A DNA stretch of 34,641 nt from Clostridia bacterium DTU030 (GCA_001513125.1 LFSN01000067.1:986-35626), one strand, 5' to 3'; positions 1 through 7,817 are shown, numbered from the stretch's first letter. Translations and numbers: made by a program. The notes: a model not told the origin generated them from the sequence alone.

Positions 1-546
1 GCCGACGGCGATGCCGAGGGGGCCAGGCGGCTGCTGGCCGAGGCTGGCTACCCGGGCGGGGAGGGTATTCCCACCCTGGAACTCCTCCTTCCCGACGGCA
101 GCGATTACCGGCTGGTGGGGGAAGCCATCCAGGAGATATGGCGCCGGGAACTGGGGGTGGAGGTTACCCTGGTAACCCGGGAATGGCAGTCCTTTTTCGG
201 CACTATGCTGGAGGGAGATTTTGATCTGGCTGCCGTGGCCTGGAATGCCGACTACATTGACCCCAGCAGCTTCCTCGAGGTTTTCTTGTCCCAGGGAGGG
301 AACAACTTTACCGGCTGGGCAAACAGCCGCTACGATGAATTGCTGGCCCAGGCCCGGGCTGCCCTCGACCCTGCCGCCCGCAGGGATTTGTACCACCAGG
401 CCGAGGAGCTTCTCCTGGCCGAGATGCCGGCCATTCCCCTTTTCTTTCCCGTGCGCCACTACCTGCAGGTGGAGGATCTGAAGGGGGTCTATTTCACCCC
501 CCTGGGCCTGGTGGATTTCAAAGGGGCTGTCCTGGGCGGACAGTGA
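1..546 (+). CDS. Peptide ABC transporter substrate-binding protein, C-terminal part (partial)
   Basis: The reading frame is open from base 1, so the gene starts before the window; 181 residues are visible. They match the C-terminal lobe of family 5 extracellular solute-binding proteins (OppA/DppA type). This shows in the pattern of a W-N-A-D-Y-I-D-P segment near residue 80, a G-W-A-N-S-R-Y-D-E-L stretch, and the tail P-A-I-P-L-F-F-P-V-R-H-Y. The protein would be lipid-anchored outside the membrane and pass oligopeptides or similar ligands to the permeases that follow. The gap to the first permease gene is 54 bases, which suggests one operon. The ligand cannot be told from the C-terminus alone. 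The family call is secure; peptide as substrate is inferred from the family. Confidence 0.9.
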   Translation, partial: ADGDAEGARRLLAEAGYPGGEGIPTLELLLPDGSDYRLVGEAIQEIWRRELGVEVTLVTREWQSFFGTMLEGDFDLAAVAWNADYIDPSSFLEVFLSQGGNNFTGWANSRYDELLAQARAALDPAARRDLYHQAEELLLAEMPAIPLFFPVRHYLQVEDLKGVYFTPLGLVDFKGAVLGGQ

Positions 547-600
547 AGGGCTGACGAGGTATGAGCCGCCCGGGGGGCGGATCTTGGGGGAGGTTTTGCC

Positions 601-1539
601 GTGTTAGAGTATCTTGCCCGCAGGCTGGGGCTCTCCCTGCTGGTCTTGTGGGTGATTGCCACCATCACCTTTTTCCTGATGCACAGCCTTCCGGGGGGGC
701 CCTTTACCGGTGAGAAAAGCCTGCCAGAGGCCATCCAGAAAAACCTGGAAGAACGCTACCAGCTCCAGGCTCCGGTCTGGCAGCGCTACCGGGCCTTTTT
801 GGGAAGGCTGCTTCGCTTTGATCTGGGCCCGTCCTACCGGTATTTGGGCAAGGGTGTGAACCAGATCCTGACCGAGGCCTTCCCCGTTTCTGCCACCCTG
901 GGGGTGCTGGCCCTGGCCCTGGCCTTTGGCCTGGGGATCCCCTTGGGAATCCAGGGGGCCGTCCGGCAGGGGACTTTTTTTGACCAGATCCTTTTAGTCT
1001 TTACCGCCCTGGGGATGAGTCTGCCCACCCTTGTCCTGGCCCCGGTCCTCCTATACCTCTTTGCCCTCAGACTGGGCTGGCTGCCCCCTGCCCTGTGGGG
1101 CGGTCCGGCCCATTTGGTTTTACCCGTTGTCTCCCTGGCCCTCCTCCCTACAGCCCTGGTTACCAGGCTGGTCCGGAGCAGCATGGCGGCCGTCCTGCCC
1201 GCCGAATACCTGCAGCTGGCCCGGGCCAAGGGACTGGCGGAGAGGGCTGTTTTGTACCGGCATGCCCTGCCCAATGCCCTGATCCCTGTACTGGCCTATC
1301 TGGGGCCCCTGGCGGCAGGGGTTCTGACGGGGAGTTTTGTCATCGAGCGGGTCTTTGCCCTCCCCGGTCTGGGGGAACACTTTGTGGCCAGTATCTATAA
1401 CCGGGATTACGGGCTGATCATGGGGGTGACCCTTTTTTACAGCAGCCTGCTGGTGGGGTTAAACCTCCTGGTGGATCTGGTTTGTGCCTGGCTCCATCCC
1501 CGCTTTGCCCTGGTGCGCCAGAGGGGGGGAGGCCATTGA
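601..1539 (+). CDS. Peptide ABC transporter permease, OppB/DppB type
   Basis: A 312-residue integral membrane protein, the usual length for the first permease of peptide/nickel ABC importers. The N-terminus has the family signature (Y-L-A-R-R-L, then a hydrophobic helix and P-G-G-P-F). The C-terminal half holds the EAA loop that docks on the ATPase, seen as E-Y-L-Q-L-A-R-A-K-G-L, followed by H-A-L-P-N-A. The GTG start at 601 follows a GGGGGAGG ribosome site. The TGA stop overlaps the TTG start of the next permease, so the two are translationally coupled. It should form the heterodimeric channel with the next gene product and serve the binding protein encoded just upstream. Confidence 0.93.
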   Translation: MLEYLARRLGLSLLVLWVIATITFFLMHSLPGGPFTGEKSLPEAIQKNLEERYQLQAPVWQRYRAFLGRLLRFDLGPSYRYLGKGVNQILTEAFPVSATLGVLALALAFGLGIPLGIQGAVRQGTFFDQILLVFTALGMSLPTLVLAPVLLYLFALRLGWLPPALWGGPAHLVLPVVSLALLPTALVTRLVRSSMAAVLPAEYLQLARAKGLAERAVLYRHALPNALIPVLAYLGPLAAGVLTGSFVIERVFALPGLGEHFVASIYNRDYGLIMGVTLFYSSLLVGLNLLVDLVCAWLHPRFALVRQRGGGH

Positions 1540-2375
1540 GGCTGGTTTCTGCTTATGGGCTGGAGAGGACAAGGAGAAGGGCCAGGCTGAACCTGTTCCT
1601 GGGCTCCGTCCTGGTAATTGGGGTTGTTGTCCTGGCCCTGCTGGGCCCCTCATTCAGTCCCTATTCTCCCCGGGAGCAGGTCCTGGCCCACAGCAACAGG
1701 CCCCCCGATAAAGACCACTGGTTTGGCACCGATGCCCTGGGGCGGGATCTCTTTACCCGCACCCTGTACGGGGCCCGGCTATCCCTGGGCATAGCCCTGG
1801 CTGTGGTGCTGCTCAACCTCCTCATCGGCCTGCCCTATGGGGCCCTGGCCGGCTGGTACGGCGGCCGGGTGGATATGTTTCTGATGGGTGTGTTGGACAT
1901 TCTCTACGGGATACCCCCCCTCCTCTATATAATCTTTTTCCTTGTGGTTTTGGGCCCGGGCCTGACGGGTGTCTTTCTAACCCTGGGCCTGGCCTACTGG
2001 TTGGACCTGGCCCGGCAGGTCCGGAGCCAGGTCCTGGTATTGAAGGAGGCAGAGTTTGTTCTGGCTGCCAGAGCCCTGGGACTTGGCCCCTGGCAGATTT
2101 TTTGGCAGGAACTCCTCCCCAATATGCTGGCCCCCCTGGCCGTTACCCTGACCTTTCATATTCCCCAGGCTATTTTCCTCGAGGCCTTCCTCAGCTACCT
2201 GGGCCTGGGGGTGCAGGCGCCCTGGGCCAGCTGGGGAGTGCTGGTTGCCGAAGGGGTGGCCAGCATGCGCTCCGCCCCCTGGCAGCTCCTTTTCCCTGCT
2301 TCTCTGCTTTCCCTGACGATACTTGGTTTTAACCTTTTGGGAGAAGGGCTGCAGCAGTTGACAATGGACAATTGA
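1536..2375 (+). CDS. Peptide ABC transporter permease, OppC/DppC type
   Basis: The second permease, 279 residues from the TTG at 1536. That start overlaps the upstream stop (TTGA) and lies 5 bases after a GGGGGGAGG site; the longer frame from 1482 lacks a comparable site. OppC marks are the H-W-F-G-T-D-A-L-G-R-D segment after the first helix and the EAA loop E-F-V-L-A-A-R-A-L-G-L-G, followed by L-P-N. No ATPase genes follow, so they must lie upstream of the window or elsewhere. The last few codons and the TGA stop are formed by a heptamer repeat (2358 onward), so the natural C-terminus may have been changed by repeat growth. Confidence 0.92.
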   Translation: MRLVSAYGLERTRRRARLNLFLGSVLVIGVVVLALLGPSFSPYSPREQVLAHSNRPPDKDHWFGTDALGRDLFTRTLYGARLSLGIALAVVLLNLLIGLPYGALAGWYGGRVDMFLMGVLDILYGIPPLLYIIFFLVVLGPGLTGVFLTLGLAYWLDLARQVRSQVLVLKEAEFVLAARALGLGPWQIFWQELLPNMLAPLAVTLTFHIPQAIFLEAFLSYLGLGVQAPWASWGVLVAEGVASMRSAPWQLLFPASLLSLTILGFNLLGEGLQQLTMDN

Positions 2376-2441
2376 CAATTGTCAATTGACAATGTTCAGT
2401 GTTCAGTCAGGACACGGGTATGTTCAGTCAGGACATGGGTA
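2358..2441. repeat. Heptamer-periodic repeat, 12 units
   Basis: The sequence reads as consecutive 7-base units: TTGACAA, TGGACAA, TTGACAA, TTGTCAA, TTGACAA, TGTTCAG, TGTTCAG, then two copies of a three-unit block (TGTTCAG in one copy, TCAGGAC, A(C/T)GGGTA). It begins inside the 3' end of the OppC gene and gives that gene its stop codon. A related array lies at 6154-6209 and a third at 2514-2548. Its role is unknown. Confidence 0.8.
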
Positions 2442-2449
2442 AAAAAATA

Positions 2450-2513
2450 GTTCAAGAGATAGGTAACACTTCTTTAAAAAAAGTAAGGATATAGTGTTAC
2501 CTATGTCTTGAAC
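2450..2513 (-). terminator. Long inverted repeat between convergent genes; possible terminator or mobile-element relic
   Basis: Two 21-base arms (2450-2470 and 2493-2513) are inverted copies with one mismatch, separated by 22 A/T-rich bases. The arms contain GGTAACACT and its complement. Read on the minus strand, the hairpin is followed by TATTTTTTT, so it could end the transcript of the HD-GYP gene. On the plus strand no T-run follows. The arm length and large loop also suit a tiny non-autonomous element or insertion-sequence ends left behind; no direct target repeat was recognised. Confidence 0.55.
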
Positions 2514-2548
2514 TTGTAACCCGACTACCGACAACCGACTGCTGACAG
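2514..2548. repeat. Second heptamer-periodic array
   Basis: Five 7-base units, TTGTAAC, CCGACTA, CCGACAA, CCGACTG and CTGACAG, directly abut the right arm of the inverted repeat and end 8 bases before the stop codon of the HD-GYP gene. The period is the same as at 2358-2441, but the unit sequence differs. Confidence 0.65.
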
Positions 2549-2555
2549 CCGAAAT

Positions 2556-3638
2556 TTACTGATCTAAAACAGCGGTAATAATAAGGCGGGGATGTTCCAG
2601 GAGGGAAAGGTCATAGGGGTACTTGAGGGTCCGGCCTGCCCTATCCTTCAGGATCCTGAGGACGGGGCGCTGGGGGGCCTGGGGCGGGATCTGGATGACA
2701 ATTCCCTCGCTGCCGTCACTAAGGCGCACCCTGGTCCCCAGGGGATACATGGCCACGCAGCGGATAAATTCCTTCACCACTCGGAAATCAAAGTGGGTGT
2801 TGCTGCCACCCAGTATGTACTCCAGGGCTTCGTGGGGAAGGAAACGGCATCGGTAACTCCGGTCTGAGGTGAGGGCATCGAAAACGTCACAGACAGCCGT
2901 TATGCGGGCGTAAGGGTGTATCTCTTCCCCCCGCAGCTTGCGGGGATAACCGGAGCCATTATAGCGTTCGTGGTGCTGGTAGGATATGTGGGCGGCCGGC
3001 AGGGAAACCTCATTGCTCCGGCGCAGGATCTCAAAGCCCAGGGAAGTGTGCTGCTGCATGAGTTCCCATTCGCTGGTGGTAAGGGGGCCGGGCTTGGCAA
3101 TAATTTCTGTGGGAATGTGGATTTTGCCGATGTCGTGGAGGAGGGAACCAGCGCCCAGCTCCTTTAATTTCTCCTTCGGCAATCCCAACCGCATGCCCAG
3201 GATCAGGGAGAGGGCACAGACATTGACGGAATGGAAAAAGGTATAGTCATCGGCGGCTTTAATTTCGAAAAAATCGAAGATAAGTTTGTTGGAATTCAGG
3301 AGATCATTGAGGATTTCGTCGACGATGGAGGAAATCTGGGACAGTTTATCTGCTACGACCATGGTGCGTTCCAGGCCCGTCTCGATCTCCGTCATGACCT
3401 GCCGCACGGTACTGGCAGCCCGGAGCCTGGTCTCATCCCGCAAGGGGCCGCGAAAATCCAGGTCTGCCGTCTGTTCATCCCAGATATAGACGGTAGAGAT
3501 TCCTAGGTTTTTGAGCCGGCGGATATAGCGGGGAGTCAGCTTCACCCCGGCCGCGAGGAGGACGGTACCTTCGGCACTGAGAATGCTTTTGCCCAGGATC
3601 ATCCCTGGCTGCACCTTGTCTAAAGAGGTTATGTGCAT
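2556..3638 (-). CDS. HD-GYP domain phosphodiesterase
   Basis: A predicted cytoplasmic signalling protein of 360 residues. The C-terminal two thirds form an HD-GYP domain: H-D-I-G-K at about residues 168-172, then H-H-E-R-Y-N-G-S-G-Y-P at about 222-232, with D-V-F-D-A-L-T following. These match the metal-binding and GYP signatures of enzymes that hydrolyse cyclic di-GMP. The N-terminal part begins with a short V-Q-P-G-M-I-L-G-K-S segment often seen in front of HD-GYP domains; no receiver or membrane helix is seen. The ATG at 3638 is chosen because AGGAG lies 10 bases upstream; the TTG 18 bases earlier would put that site inside the gene. Substrate and output pathway are not visible. Confidence 0.9.
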   Translation of the reverse strand: MHITSLDKVQPGMILGKSILSAEGTVLLAAGVKLTPRYIRRLKNLGISTVYIWDEQTADLDFRGPLRDETRLRAASTVRQVMTEIETGLERTMVVADKLSQISSIVDEILNDLLNSNKLIFDFFEIKAADDYTFFHSVNVCALSLILGMRLGLPKEKLKELGAGSLLHDIGKIHIPTEIIAKPGPLTTSEWELMQQHTSLGFEILRRSNEVSLPAAHISYQHHERYNGSGYPRKLRGEEIHPYARITAVCDVFDALTSDRSYRCRFLPHEALEYILGGSNTHFDFRVVKEFIRCVAMYPLGTRVRLSDGSEGIVIQIPPQAPQRPVLRILKDRAGRTLKYPYDLSLLEHPRLIITAVLDQ

Positions 3639-3765
3639 GGTGTAGTATCTCCTCAATATTTGACTTAGATATTAGTTTTGGCTTGTCCACGGAAAAAAGA
3701 CAGGGATCAGGCTTCAACCAGCAATCTCTGGTCAAGTCTAACCCCTGTTTGCTGTTTTCCCCGGA

Positions 3766-3999
3766 CTAAACAGACTGGACTTCCTTTACTTCCGGTATTT
3801 CCTGTTTCATGATCCGCTCAATTCCCTGTTTGAGGGTTATGGTAGACATGGGGCAGCCGGCACAGGCTCCCTGGAGTTCTACCTTTACAATACCATTCTC
3901 TTCATCTACTTCGACCAGCTCCACATTGCCCCCGTCGGCCTGGAGGGCGGGACGAATCTTATCGAGAACGGCCAGTACCTTCTCCTTCACAAGGTTCAC
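3766..3999 (-). CDS. NifU-like C-terminal domain protein (Nfu)
   Basis: A small 77-residue protein consisting only of the Nfu domain. The motif C-A-G-C-P in the middle supplies the two cysteines that hold a [4Fe-4S] cluster between two subunits. The segment [13 protein letters not shown] is typical of the family. Its likely role is to carry or hand over iron-sulfur clusters in the cytoplasm. The GTG at 3999 is preferred: AGGAG stands 7 bases upstream, while the in-frame TTG at 4014 overlaps that site. The gene is divergent from homoserine dehydrogenase. A TATAAT-like box on the minus strand (4023-4028) could be its -10; the -35 is poor. Confidence 0.92.
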   Translation of the reverse strand: MNLVKEKVLAVLDKIRPALQADGGNVELVEVDEENGIVKVELQGACAGCPMSTITLKQGIERIMKQEIPEVKEVQSV

Positions 4000-4112
4000 C
4001 CCCTTGCTCCTCAATTGTTACCATTATAACACAGGATCTGGAGAAAATTCTAGAGCGGGAGGGAGCTGTCCTGCTATTTTCCCCCTTGCCGGGATTATTT
4101 ATGTCCAGGGGG

Positions 4113-4141
4113 TTGTCACCGCATCTTCCCAGTGCTATAAT
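4113..4141 (+). promoter_or_regulatory. Sigma-A-type promoter for hom
   Basis: TTGTCA (4113-4118), a 17-base spacer, then TATAAT (4136-4141), about 50 bases before the hom start. Near-consensus on sight. Confidence 0.75.
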
Positions 4142-4190
4142 GTCTTTCATCGGGAAATATTTGTCTACCATGGGGAGACGGGAGGTATAG

Positions 4191-5486
4191 GTGTTGCAGA
4201 AAAGGATTAAAGTTGGTTTATTGGGCCTGGGAACGGTAGGTTCCGGTGTCTACCGGATTTTGACGGAAGGAAATACCACCCTGGGGGAGAAGGCCGGGGT
4301 AGACCTGGAGCTGAAGGGGATCCTGGTACGGGATCCCAAGCGGCAGCGCCTGGTGGATGTTGATGCCAGCTTGCTGACTACTGATCCCGGGACAATCCTG
4401 GGGGATGAAGATATAGATATAGTGGTTGAGGTGATGGGTGGGGAGGAACCGGCCCGGAGCTACATTGAAGAGGCCCTCCGGGCAGGGAAACAGGTAGTTA
4501 CGGCCAACAAGGAAGTAATGGCCAAGCACGGGGCGGAACTCCTGCAGCTGGCCCGGGAAAGGGGTGCAGACCTTTTTTTTGAGGCCAGTGTTGCCGGCGG
4601 CATTCCCATCCTGCGGACCCTGCAGGAATCCCTGGCGGGGGAGGAGGTGGAGGCCGTCTATGGCATTGTCAATGGCACCACCAACTATATCCTCACGGCC
4701 ATGGACAGCAAGGGCCTTGATTTTGCCGAGGTCCTGGCTGAAGCCCAGGCTTTAGGTTATGCCGAGGCCGATCCTACCGCCGATATTGCAGGCCACGATG
4801 CCACCCGGAAGCTGGCTATCCTGGCTTCCCTGGCCTTCAACATCCAGGTTCCCCTGGACCAGGTCCACTGTGCCGGGATTGAGGAGATAACGGCGGCAGA
4901 CATTGAGGCCGCCAGGGAACTGGGCTATGTGATCAAACTGCTGGCCATCGCCCGCAGGGACGGGGAGCGGGTGGAGGCCCGGGTACATCCGGCTTTCTTG
5001 CCCCAGGGCCATCCCCTGGCGGGGGTCGATGGTGTCTACAATGCCGTTTTGGTTGAGGGCCGGGCCGTGGGGACTCTGATGTTCTACGGCGCCGGGGCCG
5101 GGCAGATGCCGACGGGGAGTGCCGTGGTGGGGGACCTAATTGCCGCCGCCAGGAATCTGAGGGCGGGGGCCCGGGGCAATAATGCCACGGGTTTTGCCCG
5201 GGAAGGGAAGATTATTCCCATGGAAGAGGTGGAGACCAGGTATTACCTCCGCCTCCGGGTTGCCCCCGAACCGGGGGTTCTGGGCACTGTAACGGGCTGC
5301 TGCGGTGCCGAGGGAGTAGAGTTGGCTTCCCTGGATGTGAAGAATTGGGGGAAGGATAGTGCCGATTTGCACATCAGAACCCAGCGGGCCAAGGAAAAGG
5401 CCTTCCGCCGGCTTTTGGCCGCCCTGGGCCGGGAGCCCCAGATTTATGCCGTCGAGTCAGCGATACCCATTGAGGGGGAAGGCTAA
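4191..5486 (+). CDS. hom: Homoserine dehydrogenase
   Basis: Reduces aspartate semialdehyde to homoserine with NAD(P)H, the branch point to threonine, isoleucine and methionine. The 431-residue length fits the monofunctional form with an ACT domain. Near the N-terminus G-L-G-T-V-G-S-G is the nucleotide-binding loop; T-A-N-K-E follows around residue 105. The catalytic region contains V-N-G-T-T-N-Y-I and A-E-A-D-P-T-A-D-I-A-G-H-D-A. The last 80 residues (from Y-Y-L-R-L-R-V) are an ACT domain, so feedback control by threonine is likely. Start: GTG at 4191, with GGGAGG 6 bases before; TTG at 4194 is an alternative. No threonine synthase or kinase gene is adjacent. Confidence 0.96.
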   Translation: MLQKRIKVGLLGLGTVGSGVYRILTEGNTTLGEKAGVDLELKGILVRDPKRQRLVDVDASLLTTDPGTILGDEDIDIVVEVMGGEEPARSYIEEALRAGKQVVTANKEVMAKHGAELLQLARERGADLFFEASVAGGIPILRTLQESLAGEEVEAVYGIVNGTTNYILTAMDSKGLDFAEVLAEAQALGYAEADPTADIAGHDATRKLAILASLAFNIQVPLDQVHCAGIEEITAADIEAARELGYVIKLLAIARRDGERVEARVHPAFLPQGHPLAGVDGVYNAVLVEGRAVGTLMFYGAGAGQMPTGSAVVGDLIAAARNLRAGARGNNATGFAREGKIIPMEEVETRYYLRLRVAPEPGVLGTVTGCCGAEGVELASLDVKNWGKDSADLHIRTQRAKEKAFRRLLAALGREPQIYAVESAIPIEGEG

Positions 5487-5493
5487 GTCCCCC

Positions 5494-5525
5494 CTGGCCA
5501 CCGGTCCTTGACTGCCGGTGGCCAG
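5494..5525. promoter_or_regulatory. Perfect inverted repeat spanning the tetR -35 box; possible operator
   Basis: CTGGCCACCGG (5494-5504) and its exact complement CCGGTGGCCAG (5515-5525) flank 10 bases that contain the -35 hexamer of the tetR promoter. TetR regulators commonly bind palindromes over their own promoter. It could instead be a hom terminator, but no T-run follows the hairpin. Confidence 0.6.
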
Positions 5526-5536
5526 AAAGTTATAAT
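5508..5536 (+). promoter_or_regulatory. Sigma-A-type promoter for the tetR gene
   Basis: TTGACT (5508-5513), a 17-base spacer and TATAAT (5531-5536), 43 bases before the chosen start codon. Confidence 0.75.
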
Positions 5537-5579
5537 GAAGACAAACTGACCCTTGGGTCGGATAGAAGGGGGCGGCGGT

Positions 5580-6164
5580 ATGGAGGAAATTGGCGCCCAG
5601 CCAGGAAAGGAAAAGCAGATCTTGGCAGCTGCCCGCCGGATTTTTGCCGCAAGTGGCTATTACCAGGCCCGGGTGGAGGACATCGCCCGGGAAGCGGGAA
5701 TAGGGAAGGGTACCGTTTACGAGTATTTTACCAGCAAGGAAGAGCTCTACCTGGAAATGCTCCTGGAGATAGCCGACAGCTATGTCAGTGGCCTGGCAGA
5801 AGTTCTCGGTCAGCCGGGGGACCTCAGGGAGAAGCTCCTGGGTATTGGCCGGCACCTGCGGGATTTTTTGCTGGAGCACGGACAGCTGGCCCGGATGTTC
5901 CTGCAGGATCCGGGGCCCGTCAACCGCAAGCTGCAGAAGCACCTCTTTAGAATACGCAGGGATACGGTGCAGCAGGTGAAGGAGCTGTTGGCCGCAGGGG
6001 TGGCAGCCGGGCAGATACGCCTGGTGGATACCGATATGGCGGCCCGCTTTTTCCTGGCCGGTTTGGCGGGGGTACTCCTGCCCGGGCTTATTGAGGAACT
6101 GGCCCCGCCGGAGGCCTTGGAGCTGACGGTGGATATCTTCCTGCAAGGGGTAACCAACAATTGA
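5580..6164 (+). CDS. TetR family transcriptional regulator
   Basis: A 194-residue DNA-binding repressor type. The N-terminal helix-turn-helix is clear: I-L-A-A-A-R-R-I-F, then D-I-A-R-E-A-G-I-G-K-G-T-V-Y-E-Y-F and K-E-E-L-Y. The rest is the helical ligand-binding and dimerisation part, which gives no clue to the inducer. Start: ATG at 5580 after AGGGGG; an upstream in-frame TTG at 5553 has no site. The gene appears to have its own promoter overlapped by a palindrome, which suggests autoregulation. The last residues and the TGA stop come from a heptamer repeat shared with the OppC gene end. No efflux gene is adjacent, so the target is unknown. Confidence 0.92.
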   Translation: MEEIGAQPGKEKQILAAARRIFAASGYYQARVEDIAREAGIGKGTVYEYFTSKEELYLEMLLEIADSYVSGLAEVLGQPGDLREKLLGIGRHLRDFLLEHGQLARMFLQDPGPVNRKLQKHLFRIRRDTVQQVKELLAAGVAAGQIRLVDTDMAARFFLAGLAGVLLPGLIEELAPPEALELTVDIFLQGVTNN

Positions 6165-6209
6165 CAATGGACAATTGACAATTAACAATTAACGGTTATT
6201 GGTATCTGG
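6154..6209. repeat. Heptamer-periodic repeat at the tetR 3' end
   Basis: Units CCAACAA, TTGACAA, TGGACAA, TTGACAA, TTAACAA, TTAACGG, TTATTGG, TATCTGG run in a strict 7-base register. The TGA of tetR lies in the first TTGACAA, at the same place in the unit as the OppC stop codon. The three units TTGACAA-TGGACAA-TTGACAA are identical at both loci. Confidence 0.8.
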
Positions 6210-6210
6210 T

Positions 6211-6236
6211 AGGGGCGACCTGTCGTCGCCCCTTTC
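6211..6236 (+). terminator. GC-rich hairpin after tetR, possible terminator
   Basis: AGGGGCGAC (6211-6219) pairs exactly with GTCGCCCCT (6225-6233) across a 5-base loop. Only three T residues follow, so termination would be weak. The same GTAGGGGCG lead-in occurs at 22356. Confidence 0.5.
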
Positions 6237-6381
6237 CAATTAATAGTTGAGTGCGGACTGCTTAAACAGTTGATAAAGAAAACTACTTGGGAAGATTCCT
6301 GGCTGTGGGAAGGGAATCCTTTTTTTTATGGAGAATTTAGCCATGAAGAGGAAACAGCAGACATCCAGTGGAGGTAGAATT

Positions 6382-7788
6382 ATGAAAGGGACAAGGGGAA
6401 CGGAAAAGATAGTAAGTGTTGTACTGATTTTCCTTTTCCTTTTCAGCTGCCCGGCCAGGGAGGCAGGGGCCCAGACAAGTGAAGAGCAGGCCTTGGCCCA
6501 GCTCCAGGAGCTTTTCCAGCAGATCAAGGCCAACTACGCCGGTCCCGTAGAGGATAGGGCCCTGTGGGAGGGTGCCCTCAAGGGCATGGTGGAAGCCCTG
6601 GGCGATCCCCACTCGACTTACCTCAACCGGGAGGAATTGGCCGCCATTACCGCCGATCTGCTGGGGACCTTTGGTGGGATTGGGGCCGTTGTCACCGACG
6701 TACAGGGGACCGTTGTGGTGGTGGCCCCCCTCCAGGGGACACCGGCAGCCAGGGCCGGCCTTTTGGCCGGGGACCAGATTATCGCCGTGGACGGTGTGGA
6801 TGTTCGGGGCCTGTCGGCAGACAGGGTTACTGACATGCTGCGGGGGCAGCCGGGCAGCCGGGTGGAACTGACCCTGCGGCGGGGGGGAGAGGAGTTCAAG
6901 GTGCATTTGACCCGGGAGCTTATTGAAGTAAACCCGGTGGCGGGGCAAATACTGCCCGATGGCATTGGCTATATCAAGCTTGCCTCCTTTAGTGAGCACA
7001 CAGAGCGCCGGCTCCTGGAGACCCTGCGCCGGCTGGAGGGGCAGGGGATGAAGGCGGTTATCCTGGACCTGCGCAACAACCCCGGGGGTTTCTTCTCCCA
7101 GGCCCTGGCGGTGCTGCGCCAGTTTGCCCCCCGGGGGCCCATCCTGGAAATGGTGGAGGGGAACGGGAGGAGGCAGGTCTTTTACTCTTACCAGGACCGG
7201 AATCGCTGGCCCCTGGTGATCCTCATCAATGGGGGCAGTGCCAGTGGGGCAGAGATCGTTGCGGCTTCCCTCAAGGATCTGGGTGCAGCCACCCTGGTGG
7301 GGACACCCTCCTTTGGCAAGGGCACCATCCAGACGGTGCTGCCCCTCCAGGGCGGGGCGGCAGTGAAGCTTACTACCGCCCGCTACTTTACCCCCAGGGG
7401 GAACCCCATTACCGGGGCAGGCCTGCAGCCCGATGTCCTGGTGCACCAGCCCACCGGTGGGGTAGGACCCCTCAGGCTGCAGCGGGTCCTTTCCCGGGGA
7501 ACGGGGGGACTGGATGTGGCCCGGCTCCAGGAGGCCCTGGGGGCCCTGGGATATTTTGGCGGGAGGGTTGACGGGATCTTTGGTGCTGAAACGGAGGCGG
7601 CCGTCCGGGCTTTTCAGGCCGGGGTGGGGCTGCCGGAAACGGGGGTAGTGGATGGGGAGACGGCAGCGGCCCTGGACCGGGTGCTGACGGGGGGCAGCGG
7701 TGGCCGGGATCTCCAGCTGGAACGGGCCCTCCAGCTTCTGCGGGAGGGTATGGGTAAGGTCGGGGGTGACACCGCAGACCGGAAGTAG
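6382..7788 (+). CDS. S41 family C-terminal processing protease with PDZ and peptidoglycan-binding domains
   Basis: A secreted or membrane-attached serine protease of 468 residues, built like CtpA/CtpB. In order: a signal segment with the hydrophobic run V-L-I-F-L-F-L-F, ending in S-C or A-G-A (lipoprotein or ordinary cleavage); a PDZ domain around 85-180; the S41 catalytic core around 185-365; and a peptidoglycan-binding helix bundle (R-L-Q-E-A-L-G ... G-I-F-G-A-E-T-E) around 380-440. The catalytic pair is Ser288 in S-A-S-G-A-E and Lys313 in F-G-K-G-T-I, 25 residues apart as in the family. The ATG at 6382 has GGAGG 7 bases before. Other in-frame ATGs at 6328 and 6343 are possible. In Bacillus, CtpB acts in sporulation signalling; that role here is inference. 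Confidence 0.92.
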   Translation: MKGTRGTEKIVSVVLIFLFLFSCPAREAGAQTSEEQALAQLQELFQQIKANYAGPVEDRALWEGALKGMVEALGDPHSTYLNREELAAITADLLGTFGGIGAVVTDVQGTVVVVAPLQGTPAARAGLLAGDQIIAVDGVDVRGLSADRVTDMLRGQPGSRVELTLRRGGEEFKVHLTRELIEVNPVAGQILPDGIGYIKLASFSEHTERRLLETLRRLEGQGMKAVILDLRNNPGGFFSQALAVLRQFAPRGPILEMVEGNGRRQVFYSYQDRNRWPLVILINGGSASGAEIVAASLKDLGAATLVGTPSFGKGTIQTVLPLQGGAAVKLTTARYFTPRGNPITGAGLQPDVLVHQPTGGVGPLRLQRVLSRGTGGLDVARLQEALGALGYFGGRVDGIFGAETEAAVRAFQAGVGLPETGVVDGETAAALDRVLTGGSGGRDLQLERALQLLREGMGKVGGDTADRK

Positions 7789-7817
7789 ACATCGGTTTCT
7801 TCCCTGGATTAATTTTT

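Noticed and set aside
5457-6188. 243-codon minus-strand frame opposite tetR
   Set aside because: Its start lies in the heptamer repeat, there is no ribosome site and no protein family pattern.
6337-7446. 369-codon minus-strand frame opposite the S41 protease gene
   Set aside because: Its translation is rich in Gly, Pro, Gln and His with no family pattern, while the plus strand carries the catalytic Ser-Lys pair.
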